A stretch of DNA of 38,957 nt, taken from contig CAZFOR010000008.1 in assembly GCA_964520895.1 (NCBI GenBank), positions 1 to 38,957 on the forward strand, given 5' to 3'. Positions 21,711-30,523 of the stretch are shown piece by piece. The notes under the pieces were generated by a model. The model was not told where the DNA came from, made no database searches, and saw nothing but the letters and a program-made list of their open reading frames with translations. How positions within the stretch are numbered: the first letter of the stretch is position 1; each line of letters begins with the position of its first letter. Both the position numbers and the translations under genes were made by a program. The DNA comes from SIG350 sp964520895. GTDB lineage: Bacteria; Bacillota; Clostridia; TANB77; SIG350.

Positions 21711-23366
21711 ATGAGTAAAGAATTAGCAGATTTATTATTGCCTAATATTGATAAAGATGTTTCGTATTATGATAATATGTATAAACCAAGGAATTTAAAA
21801 GAAGGTGAGGTTGTAACTAGATTTGCACCATCACCTACTGGTTTTGTTCATATGGGTACACTATATACAGCATTAATTAATAGAATAGTAACAGATACTA
21901 AAGGTGGTATTTTCATGCTTAGAATTGAGGATACTGACCAAAAAAGAGAAGTTGAAAATGGTGTACAACAAATTGTTGAAGCTTTTAATGATTATGGTTT
22001 AGAAATTGATGAAGGTATGATAGGGGAAAATGAAGAAAAAGGACAGTATGGGCCATATAAACAAAGTAATAGAAAAGAGATTTATCAAACTTTTGTTAAA
22101 CATTTTATCGAAAAAGGATTAGCATATCCATGTTTCTGCACAGAAGAGGATTTAAATAGTATTAGAGAAGAACAAGAAAAATTAAAGGTTAGAACAGGAT
22201 ATTATCGTTCTTTTGCTAAATGTAGAAATTTAACATTTGATGAAATAAAGAAAAAAGTTGAAGTTGGTGAGAAATACATAATTAGATTTAAATCAAATGG
22301 GAATTATGATAAAAAAATAAAATACAAAGATTTATTAAAAGGTGAAATTGAATTTCCAGAAAATGATCAAGATATAGTTATATTGAAATCAGATGGACTT
22401 CCAACATATCATTTTGCACATATTGTTGATGATTATTTAATGAAAACAACACATGTTATACGAGGTGATGAATGGATATCATCTGTACCATTACATTTAC
22501 AACTATTTGCAACTGCTGGTTTTAAAGCACCTAAATATGCTCATGTTGCACCTATTATGAAAGAAGAAAATGGTAATAAACGTAAATTGAGTAAAAGAAA
22601 AGATGTAGAAGCGGCTGTGACATATTATGTTGAACAAGGTATTCCAGTACTTGCAGTTAAGGAATATTTATATAATATAATAAATTCTAATTTTGAGGAT
22701 TGGAGAAGACAAAACGCTAATAAGGATTTAAAGGAATTTCCATTTTCTTTTAATAAAATGAGTGCTAGTGGTGCACTGTTTGATCATGTTAAATTAATTG
22801 ATATATCAAAAAATGCTATTTCAAGAATGACTGCAAAAGAAGTATATGAATTAGGACTAAAATGGGCGAAGTCATTTGATATAGAACTTGCAAATTTAAT
22901 GGAAAAATATCCTGATTATACTATTAGATTATTAGATATTGAAAGAACTGGAAATAAAGTTAGAAAAGATATTTCAAAATGGTCAGATTTAAGAGAAATA
23001 CTAGAATATATGTATGATGAAGTGTTTTATGAAAAGAATTTTGAGTATGTTTTTCAAAACATTAATGATAAAAACGATATTGAGAAAATACTAAGTGAAT
23101 ATATTAAAATATATGATGTAAATGATGATAAAGAATTATGGTTTGACAAAATGAAAGAAATGGCTGGAAATTTAGGTTATGCAAAAGAAGTAAAAGAATA
23201 CAAACAAAATCCAGATATATATAAAGGACATATTGGTGATGTTAGTATGGTAATTAGAGTTGCATTAACTTCAAAACAAAATACACCAGATTTATATGAG
23301 TTACTTAAAAATCTTGGTATAGAAAGAATACAAAAAAGATTCGAAAAATGTATAAAAGAAATATAA
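21711..23366 (+). CDS. gltX: Glutamate--tRNA ligase
   Basis: Class I aminoacyl-tRNA synthetase of 551 aa that charges tRNA-Glu, and possibly also tRNA-Gln if the organism uses the amidotransferase route. The HIGH-type motif reads HMGT (residues 47-50, after RFAPSPTGFV), and the KMSKS-type loop reads KLSKR (292-296). LRIEDTD, GDEWISSVPLH and YHFAHIVDD match the catalytic core. The C-terminal half is diverged, as in long clostridial GltX forms. The start is ATG 21711 with GGAGG overlapping the end of the RNase J gene, so the two are translationally coupled. A terminator follows. Confidence 0.93.
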   Translation: MSKELADLLLPNIDKDVSYYDNMYKPRNLKEGEVVTRFAPSPTGFVHMGTLYTALINRIVTDTKGGIFMLRIEDTDQKREVENGVQQIVEAFNDYGLEIDEGMIGENEEKGQYGPYKQSNRKEIYQTFVKHFIEKGLAYPCFCTEEDLNSIREEQEKLKVRTGYYRSFAKCRNLTFDEIKKKVEVGEKYIIRFKSNGNYDKKIKYKDLLKGEIEFPENDQDIVILKSDGLPTYHFAHIVDDYLMKTTHVIRGDEWISSVPLHLQLFATAGFKAPKYAHVAPIMKEENGNKRKLSKRKDVEAAVTYYVEQGIPVLAVKEYLYNIINSNFEDWRRQNANKDLKEFPFSFNKMSASGALFDHVKLIDISKNAISRMTAKEVYELGLKWAKSFDIELANLMEKYPDYTIRLLDIERTGNKVRKDISKWSDLREILEYMYDEVFYEKNFEYVFQNINDKNDIEKILSEYIKIYDVNDDKELWFDKMKEMAGNLGYAKEVKEYKQNPDIYKGHIGDVSMVIRVALTSKQNTPDLYELLKNLGIERIQKRFEKCIKEI

Positions 23367-23386
23367 TTGGATATAATATTAATAGA

Positions 23387-23427
23387 AATAGATGAAAGTA
23401 TGAATTTGTACTTTTGTCTATTTTTTT
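23387..23427 (+). terminator. Terminator after gltX
   Basis: AATAGATGAAAGTA pairs with TACTTTTGTCTATT (two G-U pairs), with an eight-base loop and then seven T's. Confidence 0.82.
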
Positions 23428-23462
23428 ATAATATAAGATAATACAATAAATAGTACATAATG

Positions 23463-23491
23463 TTGCAATTTACATAATATTGTGTTATACT
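23463..23491 (+). promoter_or_regulatory. Sigma-A promoter of the gene at 23557
   Basis: TTGCAA at 23463-23468, a 17-bp spacer, and TATACT at 23486-23491. Confidence 0.65.
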
Positions 23492-23556
23492 TTTAATGGT
23501 AAAAATAGTTATATATAACATGTAAAAATTTTTTATATGAAGAAGGGAGAATAATT

Positions 23557-24207
23557 ATGGGAGTATTGTATAGTGCAAATAGTTATTCAACATTAGCTGT
23601 ATTCGAAAATGGAGTTGTTTATGATGATGCACGGAAAATTAGCGTATTAGGAACATATAGTAATGGAACTATTTATTCTGGTTCTGGAATATATTCAAAT
23701 TGTGTTGGATTCTATAGCGGAGGACAGATAAAAGGGTCAGGATATTTACAACATGTACAAGGTTATATAACAGGCAATACAGTTTATTCAGGTAATAATA
23801 CAGTATATTCTAAAAGAGTAGCAACATTTAATGGAGATTCAGAAGGTGCGGCAGCGGCAGCATTATTATTGAGATTGTTTAATAGTAATTCAGAAGAAAC
23901 AGAAACAACAAACTATCAATCTGCATCATCAACATGTTCTTCATATGGCTCAAAATCAACATCTGGACTTTGGGTAATGGTATATGGACCACCAGTTTTG
24001 ATTTTTTTATTACTTACTTTAGATATTTGGCCTAAAGCACTTGCATCAAAATATAACAGCTTTGTTTCTTGGCTATCAGATGGATTTCATAATATAATAA
24101 ATACAATAACAACTTTTTTTTCGCAGATATATCCGATTCATTATATTATGTTGATTTGCATTATTATAGCTATAGTTATGATTGTTAAAGAATGCAAAGA
24201 ACATTAG
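23557..24207 (+). CDS. Uncharacterised protein: Gly/Ser/Tyr beta-repeat N-terminus plus two membrane helices
   Basis: A 216-aa protein with no family recognised. Residues 1-90 are rich in G, S, Y, N and T with recurrent short phrases (NGVVYDD, NGTIYSGSGIYSN, GGQIKGSG, GNTVYSG) at about 10-15-residue spacing, suggesting a beta-solenoid-like or repeated beta-hairpin fold. An Ala/Leu stretch (GAAAAALLLRLF) and a Ser/Thr/Cys linker follow, then two membrane segments (about 143-163 and 196-212). There is no N-terminal signal peptide, so the repeat domain is probably cytoplasmic with a C-terminal anchor. The start is ATG 23557 after AGAAGGGAG. It has its own promoter and a terminator shared with tmcAL. 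Confidence 0.7.
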   Translation: MGVLYSANSYSTLAVFENGVVYDDARKISVLGTYSNGTIYSGSGIYSNCVGFYSGGQIKGSGYLQHVQGYITGNTVYSGNNTVYSKRVATFNGDSEGAAAAALLLRLFNSNSEETETTNYQSASSTCSSYGSKSTSGLWVMVYGPPVLIFLLLTLDIWPKALASKYNSFVSWLSDGFHNIINTITTFFSQIYPIHYIMLICIIIAIVMIVKECKEH

Positions 24208-24222
24208 TAAATTAAATTAGAA

Positions 24223-24266
24223 GAAGATAACATGTATTGAAATTAATCAATACATGTTATCTTTTT
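24223..24266. terminator. Terminator shared by the gene at 23557 and tmcAL
   Basis: AAGATAACATGTATTGA pairs exactly with TCAATACATGTTATCTT around a six-base loop, with flanking A/T tracts. It overlaps the last codons of the minus-strand tmcAL. Confidence 0.85.
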
Positions 24267-25460
24267 AGTATAATCAATATTATTTTTTTTACAATATATA
24301 TTTGAAGACAAAATATCTTTTTCAAATAATTTATTTAAACCATATTTATCAACATACCTTTTTACAGATGTAATAACTGGTATGTCTGTATTATTAGAAA
24401 TTTCATTTAAAAGCTCTTTACCTTTTTTATTAAATCCTAAAACTCGTATAAATTGTATATCTTGTTTTTCAATATCATTAAATTCTGATTTTGTCATATC
24501 TAAAAGAATATGTAGAAGAATTCTTTGTATTTTAGTTTTTGTGAATCTTTTAGATATTACTAAATCAATTAATTCATAAATATCATCTGTTTCATAACAA
24601 TACTTCTTGAATGTGTTTTCTAAGCCCTCAGTGACCTCTAAAACCTCTTTTAACTCATTAGTCGGCATCTTCCTAATTAAATAAATAATTTCCTTTTCAA
24701 AGGCTTTTAAACTGTTTTTAGATGTGCTGTTAATATCATTATTAATCATTAAATCAAAAGTAGTATTTGGAACAACCCTTTTTAATAAATCAACATCATT
24801 TTCAGATATATTTTCTTTATCAAGTAAATGTCTAATTGCTGTTGCACTACAAATATCAGAATTAATATCGGTATCTGTATAGTTACAATTTGTTCTAGCA
24901 ATATTTAAAGGTGTAATGTCACTGTTTGTTTTATTTAATGCTTTTAAATATTCTATTGCAAGTATATTATTAGAGGATTGTAACAAATTACCAATATCTT
25001 TATTATCTAAAAATTTACTAATAGCATTTTCTCTGGCTTTTGCAAAAGAAATACCTAGATTTAATTCTTTTTTTAAGATTTCTTTAAATTCAATTGTTTC
25101 ATCTGAAAGAATATTTGCAATTTGTTTTAATTTACTAATATCTGTTTCTTCTGAACCAAAAGAAACAGTATCAATTATCCCAAGTTTATTTAAAATTTTA
25201 ATACTATAGTTTGCAAAAAATTCTGCTGAATTTAAAGCATAATATGTAGGTAATTCTATGACTAAGTCTACACCTGATTTTAATGCCATTTCTGTTCTTA
25301 TCCATTTATCATATATGGCAGGTAAGCCTCTTTGTGTAAAATTACCACTCATAATACATATTAAGTTATCTGATTTTGTAAATTCTTTTGTTTTTGTTAG
25401 ATGATATAAATGTCCATTGTGCAACGGATTATATTCAGCAACAATTCCTATATTTTTCAT
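24243..25460 (-). CDS. tmcAL: tRNA(Met) cytidine acetate ligase TmcAL
   Basis: Acetylates the wobble C34 of elongator tRNA-Met using acetate and ATP (family earlier called YlbM, a nucleotidyltransferase). It is 405 aa, the usual size. The N-terminal HxGH-like site is NPLHNGH (H14, H17). GNFTQRG, the DLVIELP segment and SFGSE follow, then a helical C-terminal domain with the expected RILLH motif. The start is ATG 25460, which has GAGG seven bases upstream and gives the family N-terminus MKNIGIVAEYNP. A longer in-frame extension to 25514 lacks a ribosome site. It is a single gene. Confidence 0.9.
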   Translation of the reverse strand: MKNIGIVAEYNPLHNGHLYHLTKTKEFTKSDNLICIMSGNFTQRGLPAIYDKWIRTEMALKSGVDLVIELPTYYALNSAEFFANYSIKILNKLGIIDTVSFGSEETDISKLKQIANILSDETIEFKEILKKELNLGISFAKARENAISKFLDNKDIGNLLQSSNNILAIEYLKALNKTNSDITPLNIARTNCNYTDTDINSDICSATAIRHLLDKENISENDVDLLKRVVPNTTFDLMINNDINSTSKNSLKAFEKEIIYLIRKMPTNELKEVLEVTEGLENTFKKYCYETDDIYELIDLVISKRFTKTKIQRILLHILLDMTKSEFNDIEKQDIQFIRVLGFNKKGKELLNEISNNTDIPVITSVKRYVDKYGLNKLFEKDILSSNIYCKKNNIDYTKKITCID

Positions 25461-25580
25461 ATTTACCTCACTTATTATGATATAAATTATATCATTTTTA
25501 TGTAACATACTCAATCTAAAAGCTAATATTTGCTTTATATTTTATTAAATATTACAGTTTTGTTACATTTTATAAAATAC

Positions 25581-25609
25581 TTGAAACATAAAATGGCATA
25601 ATATATAAT
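25581..25609 (+). promoter_or_regulatory. Sigma-A promoter of the stalk/NPCBM-like gene
   Basis: TTGAAA at 25581-25586, a 17-bp spacer, and TATAAT at 25604-25609. Confidence 0.78.
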
Positions 25610-25635
25610 AAATAAAATGGAAGGAGGTGGAATTA

Positions 25636-26343
25636 ATGAAAAAAAGTAAAATAATTTTATCTACTGCATGTTTAGTGCTAGGAATTGGATTGGGTGTATT
25701 TGCAGATAATATAAACGAAAAAATACAAGCTATAAAAAGACAAGATATAAATATAAAGTTTAATAATAGTATACAATCAATGTATGATGCAAATGGAGTT
25801 AGAGTGTATCCATTAAGTTATAATGATACAACATATGTTCCAATAAGAGCAGTAAGTAATATTTTTGGCGTTGCTGTTAATTGGGATGAAGCTACTCAAA
25901 CAGTTTTGTTAGGTGAAAATAGTGATTGGGATTATTTAGAAAAAAGTAATGTTGATAAAGGTGATAAAAGTAAATGGCATCAAGATAATCTGAACTATAC
26001 ATATAATGGTGTAAAATACAATACTGGTATCAAAGTTGAAGATACAGGAGAAACTTTATTTGGTAATAATCCATATGATTTTACATTAGGATTAAAATAT
26101 AAACAATTATCTTGTAAGGTAATAACTCAGTCAGAAGTTACAGTTCCTTGTAGAATAGTTATAACAGATAAAGATACAAAAGTTAATTTGTATGAGAAAT
26201 TAACTGAAACAAATAAGGCAGAAGATATATTAATAGATGTAACAGGATGTGATAATATTGACATATATATTTACTATAACAACTTTTTTGATGAAATGCC
26301 AGGTAAAAATACTATATATGTAGTTGATATGAAAGCAAAATAA
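25636..26343 (+). CDS. Secreted stalk-domain protein with an NPCBM-like C-terminal domain
   Basis: A 235-aa protein. A signal peptide (KKSKIILSTACLVLGIGLGVFA, listed in two parts: basic KKSK, then the hydrophobic core) is followed by a copper-amine-oxidase-N/stalk domain (about residues 35-95). That domain contains TTYVPIRAVSNIFGVAVNWDEATQTV. The C-terminal half (YNGVKYNTGIKVEDTG ... DFTLGLKYKQLSCKV ... DILIDVTGCDNIDIYI) resembles NPCBM/NEW2 carbohydrate-binding modules, with moderate confidence. It probably binds cell-wall sugar outside the cell. The start is ATG 25636, ten bases after AAGGAGG-TGG; a GTG at 25627 overlaps the ribosome site. It shares the stalk-domain type with the gene at 2260. 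Confidence 0.75.
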   Translation: MKKSKIILSTACLVLGIGLGVFADNINEKIQAIKRQDINIKFNNSIQSMYDANGVRVYPLSYNDTTYVPIRAVSNIFGVAVNWDEATQTVLLGENSDWDYLEKSNVDKGDKSKWHQDNLNYTYNGVKYNTGIKVEDTGETLFGNNPYDFTLGLKYKQLSCKVITQSEVTVPCRIVITDKDTKVNLYEKLTETNKAEDILIDVTGCDNIDIYIYYNNFFDEMPGKNTIYVVDMKAK

Positions 26344-26354
26344 AATAAATAGTT

Positions 26355-26393
26355 AAAAATAAGTATTAATTAGCGTTAGTACTTATTTTTTTT
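26355..26393 (+). terminator. Terminator after the stalk/NPCBM-like gene
   Basis: AAAAATAAGTATTAA pairs with GTTAGTACTTATTTTT (one G-U) and is followed by a run of T's. Confidence 0.8.
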
Positions 26394-26458
26394 ATGTATA
26401 AAAAAGAGTGCAATTAATATTGTAATTTATAAATTTTAATATTTTTCTAATTTTATAC

Positions 26459-26487
26459 TTGACCAGAATATATTTTTAACATATTAT
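26459..26487 (+). promoter_or_regulatory. Sigma-A promoter of fba
   Basis: TTGACC at 26459-26464, a 17-bp spacer, and TATTAT at 26482-26487. The AAAGGGGG ribosome site of fba follows. Confidence 0.7.
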
Positions 26488-26527
26488 ATATATGTTAATT
26501 AAAAAATATAATAAAGGGGGAAAAAAT

Positions 26528-27457
26528 ATGCCAATAGTTACATCAAAGGAAATGTTTAAAAAGGCTCAGGAAGGTGGGTATGCAATCGGTGCATTTAATG
26601 TTAATAACATGGAGATAATCCAAGGAATAACAGAAGCTGCAAAGATTGAGCAAGCTCCACTAATACTTCAAGTATCAGCTGGCGCAAGAAAATATGCAAA
26701 ACATGTATATTTAATGAAATTAATTGAAGCTGCAGTAGAAGATACTGATTTGCCAATAGTAGTTCATTTAGATCATGGACCAGATTTTGAAACTTGTAAA
26801 TCATGTATTGATGGAGGTTTTTCATCAGTAATGATAGATGGTTCAAAATATGATTTTGAAGAAAATATTGAACTAACAAAAAGAGTTGTAGATTATGCAC
26901 ACGAAAGAGGTGTTGTAGTTGAAGCTGAAATAGGTAAACTTGCTGGGATAGAAGATGATGTTAATGTAGATGCAAGTGATGCTATGTTTACAGATCCTAA
27001 TCAAGCAGTAGAATTTATCGAAAGAACAGGTTGTGATAGTTTAGCTATTGCAATTGGCACAAGTCATGGTGCATATAAATTTAAAGGAACACCTAAATTA
27101 AGATTTGATATTTTAGAAGAAATTGTTAAAAGAACAAATCATTTTCCAATTGTATTACATGGTGCATCAACTGTTATACCAGAATTTGTAGAAAAATGTA
27201 ATAAATATGGTGGTCAAATACCAGGAGCACAAGGTGTACCAGAAGATATGCTTAAAAAAGCTGGACAACTTGGTGTTGCAAAAATTAATATTGATACAGA
27301 TTTAAGATTAGCAATGACTTCAAGTATAAGAGAGTTCTTTATGGAAAATCCAAGTAAATTTGATCCAAGAGAATATTTATCACCTGCAAGAGATGCTATA
27401 AGAGAAATGGTACAACATAAAATAAAAAATGTATTAGGTTGTAATAATAAAATATAG
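26528..27457 (+). CDS. fba: Class II fructose-1,6-bisphosphate aldolase
   Basis: Splits fructose 1,6-bisphosphate to DHAP and glyceraldehyde 3-phosphate in glycolysis (zinc-dependent). It is 309 aa. Catalytic and zinc residues are visible at VVHLDHGPD (D82, H83), with later GTSHGAY and VLHGAST histidines and the NIDTD phosphate site near the C-terminus. The start is ATG 26528, seven bases after AAAGGGGG; an ATG at 26492 precedes that site and is rejected. It opens a 10-kb island of glycolytic genes and is followed after 12 bp by a SIMPL-domain gene. Confidence 0.96.
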   Translation: MPIVTSKEMFKKAQEGGYAIGAFNVNNMEIIQGITEAAKIEQAPLILQVSAGARKYAKHVYLMKLIEAAVEDTDLPIVVHLDHGPDFETCKSCIDGGFSSVMIDGSKYDFEENIELTKRVVDYAHERGVVVEAEIGKLAGIEDDVNVDASDAMFTDPNQAVEFIERTGCDSLAIAIGTSHGAYKFKGTPKLRFDILEEIVKRTNHFPIVLHGASTVIPEFVEKCNKYGGQIPGAQGVPEDMLKKAGQLGVAKINIDTDLRLAMTSSIREFFMENPSKFDPREYLSPARDAIREMVQHKIKNVLGCNNKI

Positions 27458-27469
27458 GAGGAATTATAT

Positions 27470-28129
27470 ATGAGTATTATTAAAGTAAAAGGCAGTGGAG
27501 AGATAAAGGTTAAACCGGATATTATTGAATTTAGAATTAACTTTAATGTTATTGATAAGAAATATGATATGGCAATAAATAATGAAATTGATAAAATAGA
27601 TAGTTTTTTTCAGATATTAAGTAATAATGAAATTGATAAAGAAAAGTTTAAAACTTTAAATTATTCTGTTAAACCATATTATGAGACTAAAGAAACAGGA
27701 ATAATAGAGAAGAAAAATGAACAGGTATTTGCTGGATATCAAGTATCTAGAAATGGAATTTTAGAAATAAAGTTAGATTTTCAATTAATGGAAAAATTAA
27801 TATATGAATTTGAAAAATTGGGTGCAAAAGTTACATACCAATTTGGAATTTCAGATAAAGAAGCTAGTAAAAAAGAAGCAATGAAACAGGCATATAGCAA
27901 TGCTTATGAAAAAGCCTTTTTATTAGCAGAAGTTTCAAATATGCAATTAGATGGATATGAAGAAATAAGTTACGAAGTTCCAATATCATATAATACTTAT
28001 TCAGAAACAGCTTATTTTAAAGGTGCTATGATGAATAAAGAAATGTCAATAGGTAATTTAGCAGATACATTTAATATAAATGATATTGTTATTAAAGAAA
28101 ACATATATGTTGTCTGGAGAGTAAAATAA
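27470..28129 (+). CDS. SIMPL-domain (DUF541) protein
   Basis: A 219-aa protein of the SIMPL family. The N-terminus IKVKGSGEIKVKPDIIEFRIN is the hallmark, followed by YEVxRNG-type and QFGISDKEASKKEAMKQAYSNAYEKA segments. Family members form ring-like or channel-like assemblies, mostly outside the cytoplasm, with poorly known roles. This one has no signal peptide, so it is predicted cytoplasmic. It is 12 bp from fba with AGGAGG before ATG 27470, so it is co-transcribed with fba; a functional link to aldolase is not established. Confidence 0.85.
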   Translation: MSIIKVKGSGEIKVKPDIIEFRINFNVIDKKYDMAINNEIDKIDSFFQILSNNEIDKEKFKTLNYSVKPYYETKETGIIEKKNEQVFAGYQVSRNGILEIKLDFQLMEKLIYEFEKLGAKVTYQFGISDKEASKKEAMKQAYSNAYEKAFLLAEVSNMQLDGYEEISYEVPISYNTYSETAYFKGAMMNKEMSIGNLADTFNINDIVIKENIYVVWRVK

Positions 28130-28154
28130 AAATATAAAAAATTATATAAAAAGA

Positions 28155-28189
28155 TTGTATTATTCACAAATTTAATATAAAATGTGAAT
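28155..28189 (+). promoter_or_regulatory. Weak promoter and inverted repeat ahead of gapA
   Basis: TTGTAT (28155-28160), a 17-bp spacer and TAAAAT (28178-28183) could drive gapA-pgk. An inverted repeat ATTCACA (28162-28168) / TGTGAAT (28183-28189) spans the -10 and could be an operator, for example for a CggR-like regulator, though no regulator gene is here. Confidence 0.4.
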
Positions 28190-28235
28190 GAAATTTGGAT
28201 AAAATCCACAAAATATATTTTAGGAGGTATGAATT

Positions 28236-29246
28236 ATGTCAGTAAAAATAGGAATTAATGGTTTTGGTAGAATAGGTAGTTTAACATTTCAAGCTGCATT
28301 AGGAAAAGAAGATGTTGAAGTAGTAGCAATAAATGATCCATTTATTGATGCTAAATATATGTCATATATTGTAAAACATGATACAATACATGGTGCCTTT
28401 AAAGGAGAGGTTACTTCAGAAGATGATACATTAATTGTAAATGGAAAAAGAATAAATGTATATAATGAAATGGATCCTTCAAATATTCCATGGGGAAAAG
28501 AAGGAGCTGAATATATATTAGAATGTTCAGGTGTATTTACTACAATTGAAAAAGCATCAGCACATTTAAATGGAGGAGCTAAAAAAGTAGTTATAAGTGC
28601 ACCATCAGCAGATGCACCAATGTTTGTTATGGGTGTTAATAATGATAAATATACTAGTGATATGACAGTTGTATCAAATGCATCTTGTACTACTAACTGT
28701 TTAGCACCACTTGCAAAAGTAATAAATGATAATTTCGGAATTGTTGAAGGATTAATGACAACAGTTCATTCAATAACAGCTACACAAAAAACAGTTGATG
28801 GAGCATCTAAAAAAGATTGGAGAGGTGGTAGAGCAGCAAGTTATAATATAATACCATCATCAACAGGTGCAGCAAAAGCAGTAGGTAAAGTAATACCAGA
28901 ATTAAACGGAAAATTAACAGGTATGTCATTTAGAGTACCAACAGTTGATGTTTCAGTAGTTGATTTGACTTGTAGATTATTAAAACCAGCAAGTTATGAT
29001 GAAATATGCAGTGCAGTTAAGAAAGCCTCAGAAGGAGAATTAAATGGAATATTAGGATATACTGATGAAGATTTAGTATCATCTGACTTTATACATGATT
29101 CACATACATCAATATTTGATCAAAAAGCAGGTATTCCATTAAATGATAATTTTGTTAAATTAATTGCGTGGTATGATAATGAATGGGGTTATTCAAATAA
29201 ATTAGTTGATTTAGCTGTTCATATGTCAAAAGTGGACAATAAATAA
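28236..29246 (+). CDS. gapA: Glyceraldehyde-3-phosphate dehydrogenase, type I
   Basis: Oxidises glyceraldehyde 3-phosphate to 1,3-bisphosphoglycerate with NAD+. It is 336 aa. The Rossmann motif INGFGRIG is at residues 7-14, AINDPF has D34 consistent with NAD preference, the catalytic C151 is in SNASCTTNC, and WRGGRAAS and NEWGYSNK are present. The start is ATG 28236 with AGGAGG upstream. pgk follows after 70 bp holding a short hairpin. Confidence 0.97.
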   Translation: MSVKIGINGFGRIGSLTFQAALGKEDVEVVAINDPFIDAKYMSYIVKHDTIHGAFKGEVTSEDDTLIVNGKRINVYNEMDPSNIPWGKEGAEYILECSGVFTTIEKASAHLNGGAKKVVISAPSADAPMFVMGVNNDKYTSDMTVVSNASCTTNCLAPLAKVINDNFGIVEGLMTTVHSITATQKTVDGASKKDWRGGRAASYNIIPSSTGAAKAVGKVIPELNGKLTGMSFRVPTVDVSVVDLTCRLLKPASYDEICSAVKKASEGELNGILGYTDEDLVSSDFIHDSHTSIFDQKAGIPLNDNFVKLIAWYDNEWGYSNKLVDLAVHMSKVDNK

Positions 29247-29269
29247 TTAAAATATATAAACATAAAATG

Positions 29270-29290
29270 AGGCGAATGAATAATTCGCCT
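29270..29290 (+). promoter_or_regulatory. Intercistronic hairpin between gapA and pgk
   Basis: AGGCGAAT / ATTCGCCT form a GC-containing 8-bp stem with loop GAATA, followed by TTATAT. It may act as a partial terminator or protect the gapA mRNA 3' end so that gapA exceeds pgk. Confidence 0.55.
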
Positions 29291-29316
29291 TTATATAAAT
29301 TAGGAGGATGAAATAT

Positions 29317-30501
29317 ATGAATAAGAAAAATGTTGAAGACATAGATGTAAATGGTAAAAAGATTTTAGTTAGATGCGATTTTAATGTACCACAAGATGAA
29401 AATGGAAATATTACTGATGACAGAAGAATTGAATCTGCACTTAAAACAATTAAATATTTATTAAATAATAATGCAAAAGTAATATTATGTTCTCATTTAG
29501 GTAGACCTAAAGGAGAATTTAATATGAAATATTCTTTAAAACCAGTTGCAGATAGATTAACTGAGCTTTTAGGACAAGAAGTAAAACTTGCAAAAGATGT
29601 AATTGGTGAAGATGCACAAAATTTAATAAATAATATGCAAGAAGGACAAGCTATATTATTAGAAAATGTTAGATTTCATAAAGAAGAAGAAGAAAATGAC
29701 CCAGAGTTTTCAAAAAAATTAGCATCATTAGCACAAATATATGTTAATGATGCATTTGGAACTGCACATAGAGCACATGCTTCAACAGCAGGTGTTGCAG
29801 ACTATTTACCAGCAGTTGCAGGATATTTAATTGAAAAAGAAATAGAAGTATTAGGAAATGCCTTAAATAACCCAAATAGACCATTTGTAGCAATATTGGG
29901 TGGTAAAAAAGTATCAGATAAAATAGGTGTTATTGAAAACTTAATTGATAAAGCAGATAGTATAATAATCGGTGGAGGAATGACATATACATTTTTAAAA
30001 GCACAAGGATATGAAGTTGGAAAATCAATATGTGAAGTAGATAAATTAGATTTAGCACTTGATTTATTAGAAAAAGCAAAAAATAAAGGTGTTAAAATGT
30101 TATTTCCATTAGATACTGTTTGTGGAGCAGAATTCTCAAATGATACAGAGGCTGTATTAGTAAAATCAACTGAAATACCAGAACATTTAGAAGGACTAGA
30201 TATAGGGCCTGAATCTATAAAAGCTTTTTCTGAGGAACTTAGAAAAGCAAAAACAGTAATGTGGAATGGTCCAGTTGGTGTTTTTGAGTTTGATAAATTT
30301 GCAGTTGGTACAAATGAAATAGCAAAAGTTTTGTCTGAAATTGATGCAACTACTATTATTGGTGGAGGAGACAGTGCAGCAGCTATTGAAAAACTTGGAT
30401 ATGCTGATAAAATGACACATATATCAACAGGAGGAGGAGCCTCACTTGAATATATAGAAGGAAAAGTTTTACCTGGAATTGCTTGTTTAAATGATAAATA
30501 G
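29317..30501 (+). CDS. pgk: Phosphoglycerate kinase
   Basis: Transfers phosphate from 1,3-bisphosphoglycerate to ADP. It is 394 aa, a standard length. The N-terminal signature VRCDFNVPQ, SHLGRPKG, the GxxxExExL-type hinge region and the C-terminal nucleotide site TIIGGGDSAAA and STGGGASLE are present. The start is ATG 29317, nine bases after AGGAGG (29302-29307); the ATG at 29308 directly abuts the ribosome site and cannot be used well. It is not fused to tpiA, unlike in some bacteria. Confidence 0.97.
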   Translation: MNKKNVEDIDVNGKKILVRCDFNVPQDENGNITDDRRIESALKTIKYLLNNNAKVILCSHLGRPKGEFNMKYSLKPVADRLTELLGQEVKLAKDVIGEDAQNLINNMQEGQAILLENVRFHKEEEENDPEFSKKLASLAQIYVNDAFGTAHRAHASTAGVADYLPAVAGYLIEKEIEVLGNALNNPNRPFVAILGGKKVSDKIGVIENLIDKADSIIIGGGMTYTFLKAQGYEVGKSICEVDKLDLALDLLEKAKNKGVKMLFPLDTVCGAEFSNDTEAVLVKSTEIPEHLEGLDIGPESIKAFSEELRKAKTVMWNGPVGVFEFDKFAVGTNEIAKVLSEIDATTIIGGGDSAAAIEKLGYADKMTHISTGGGASLEYIEGKVLPGIACLNDK

Positions 30502-30523
30502 TAATATAAAATGAGGTGGTATT

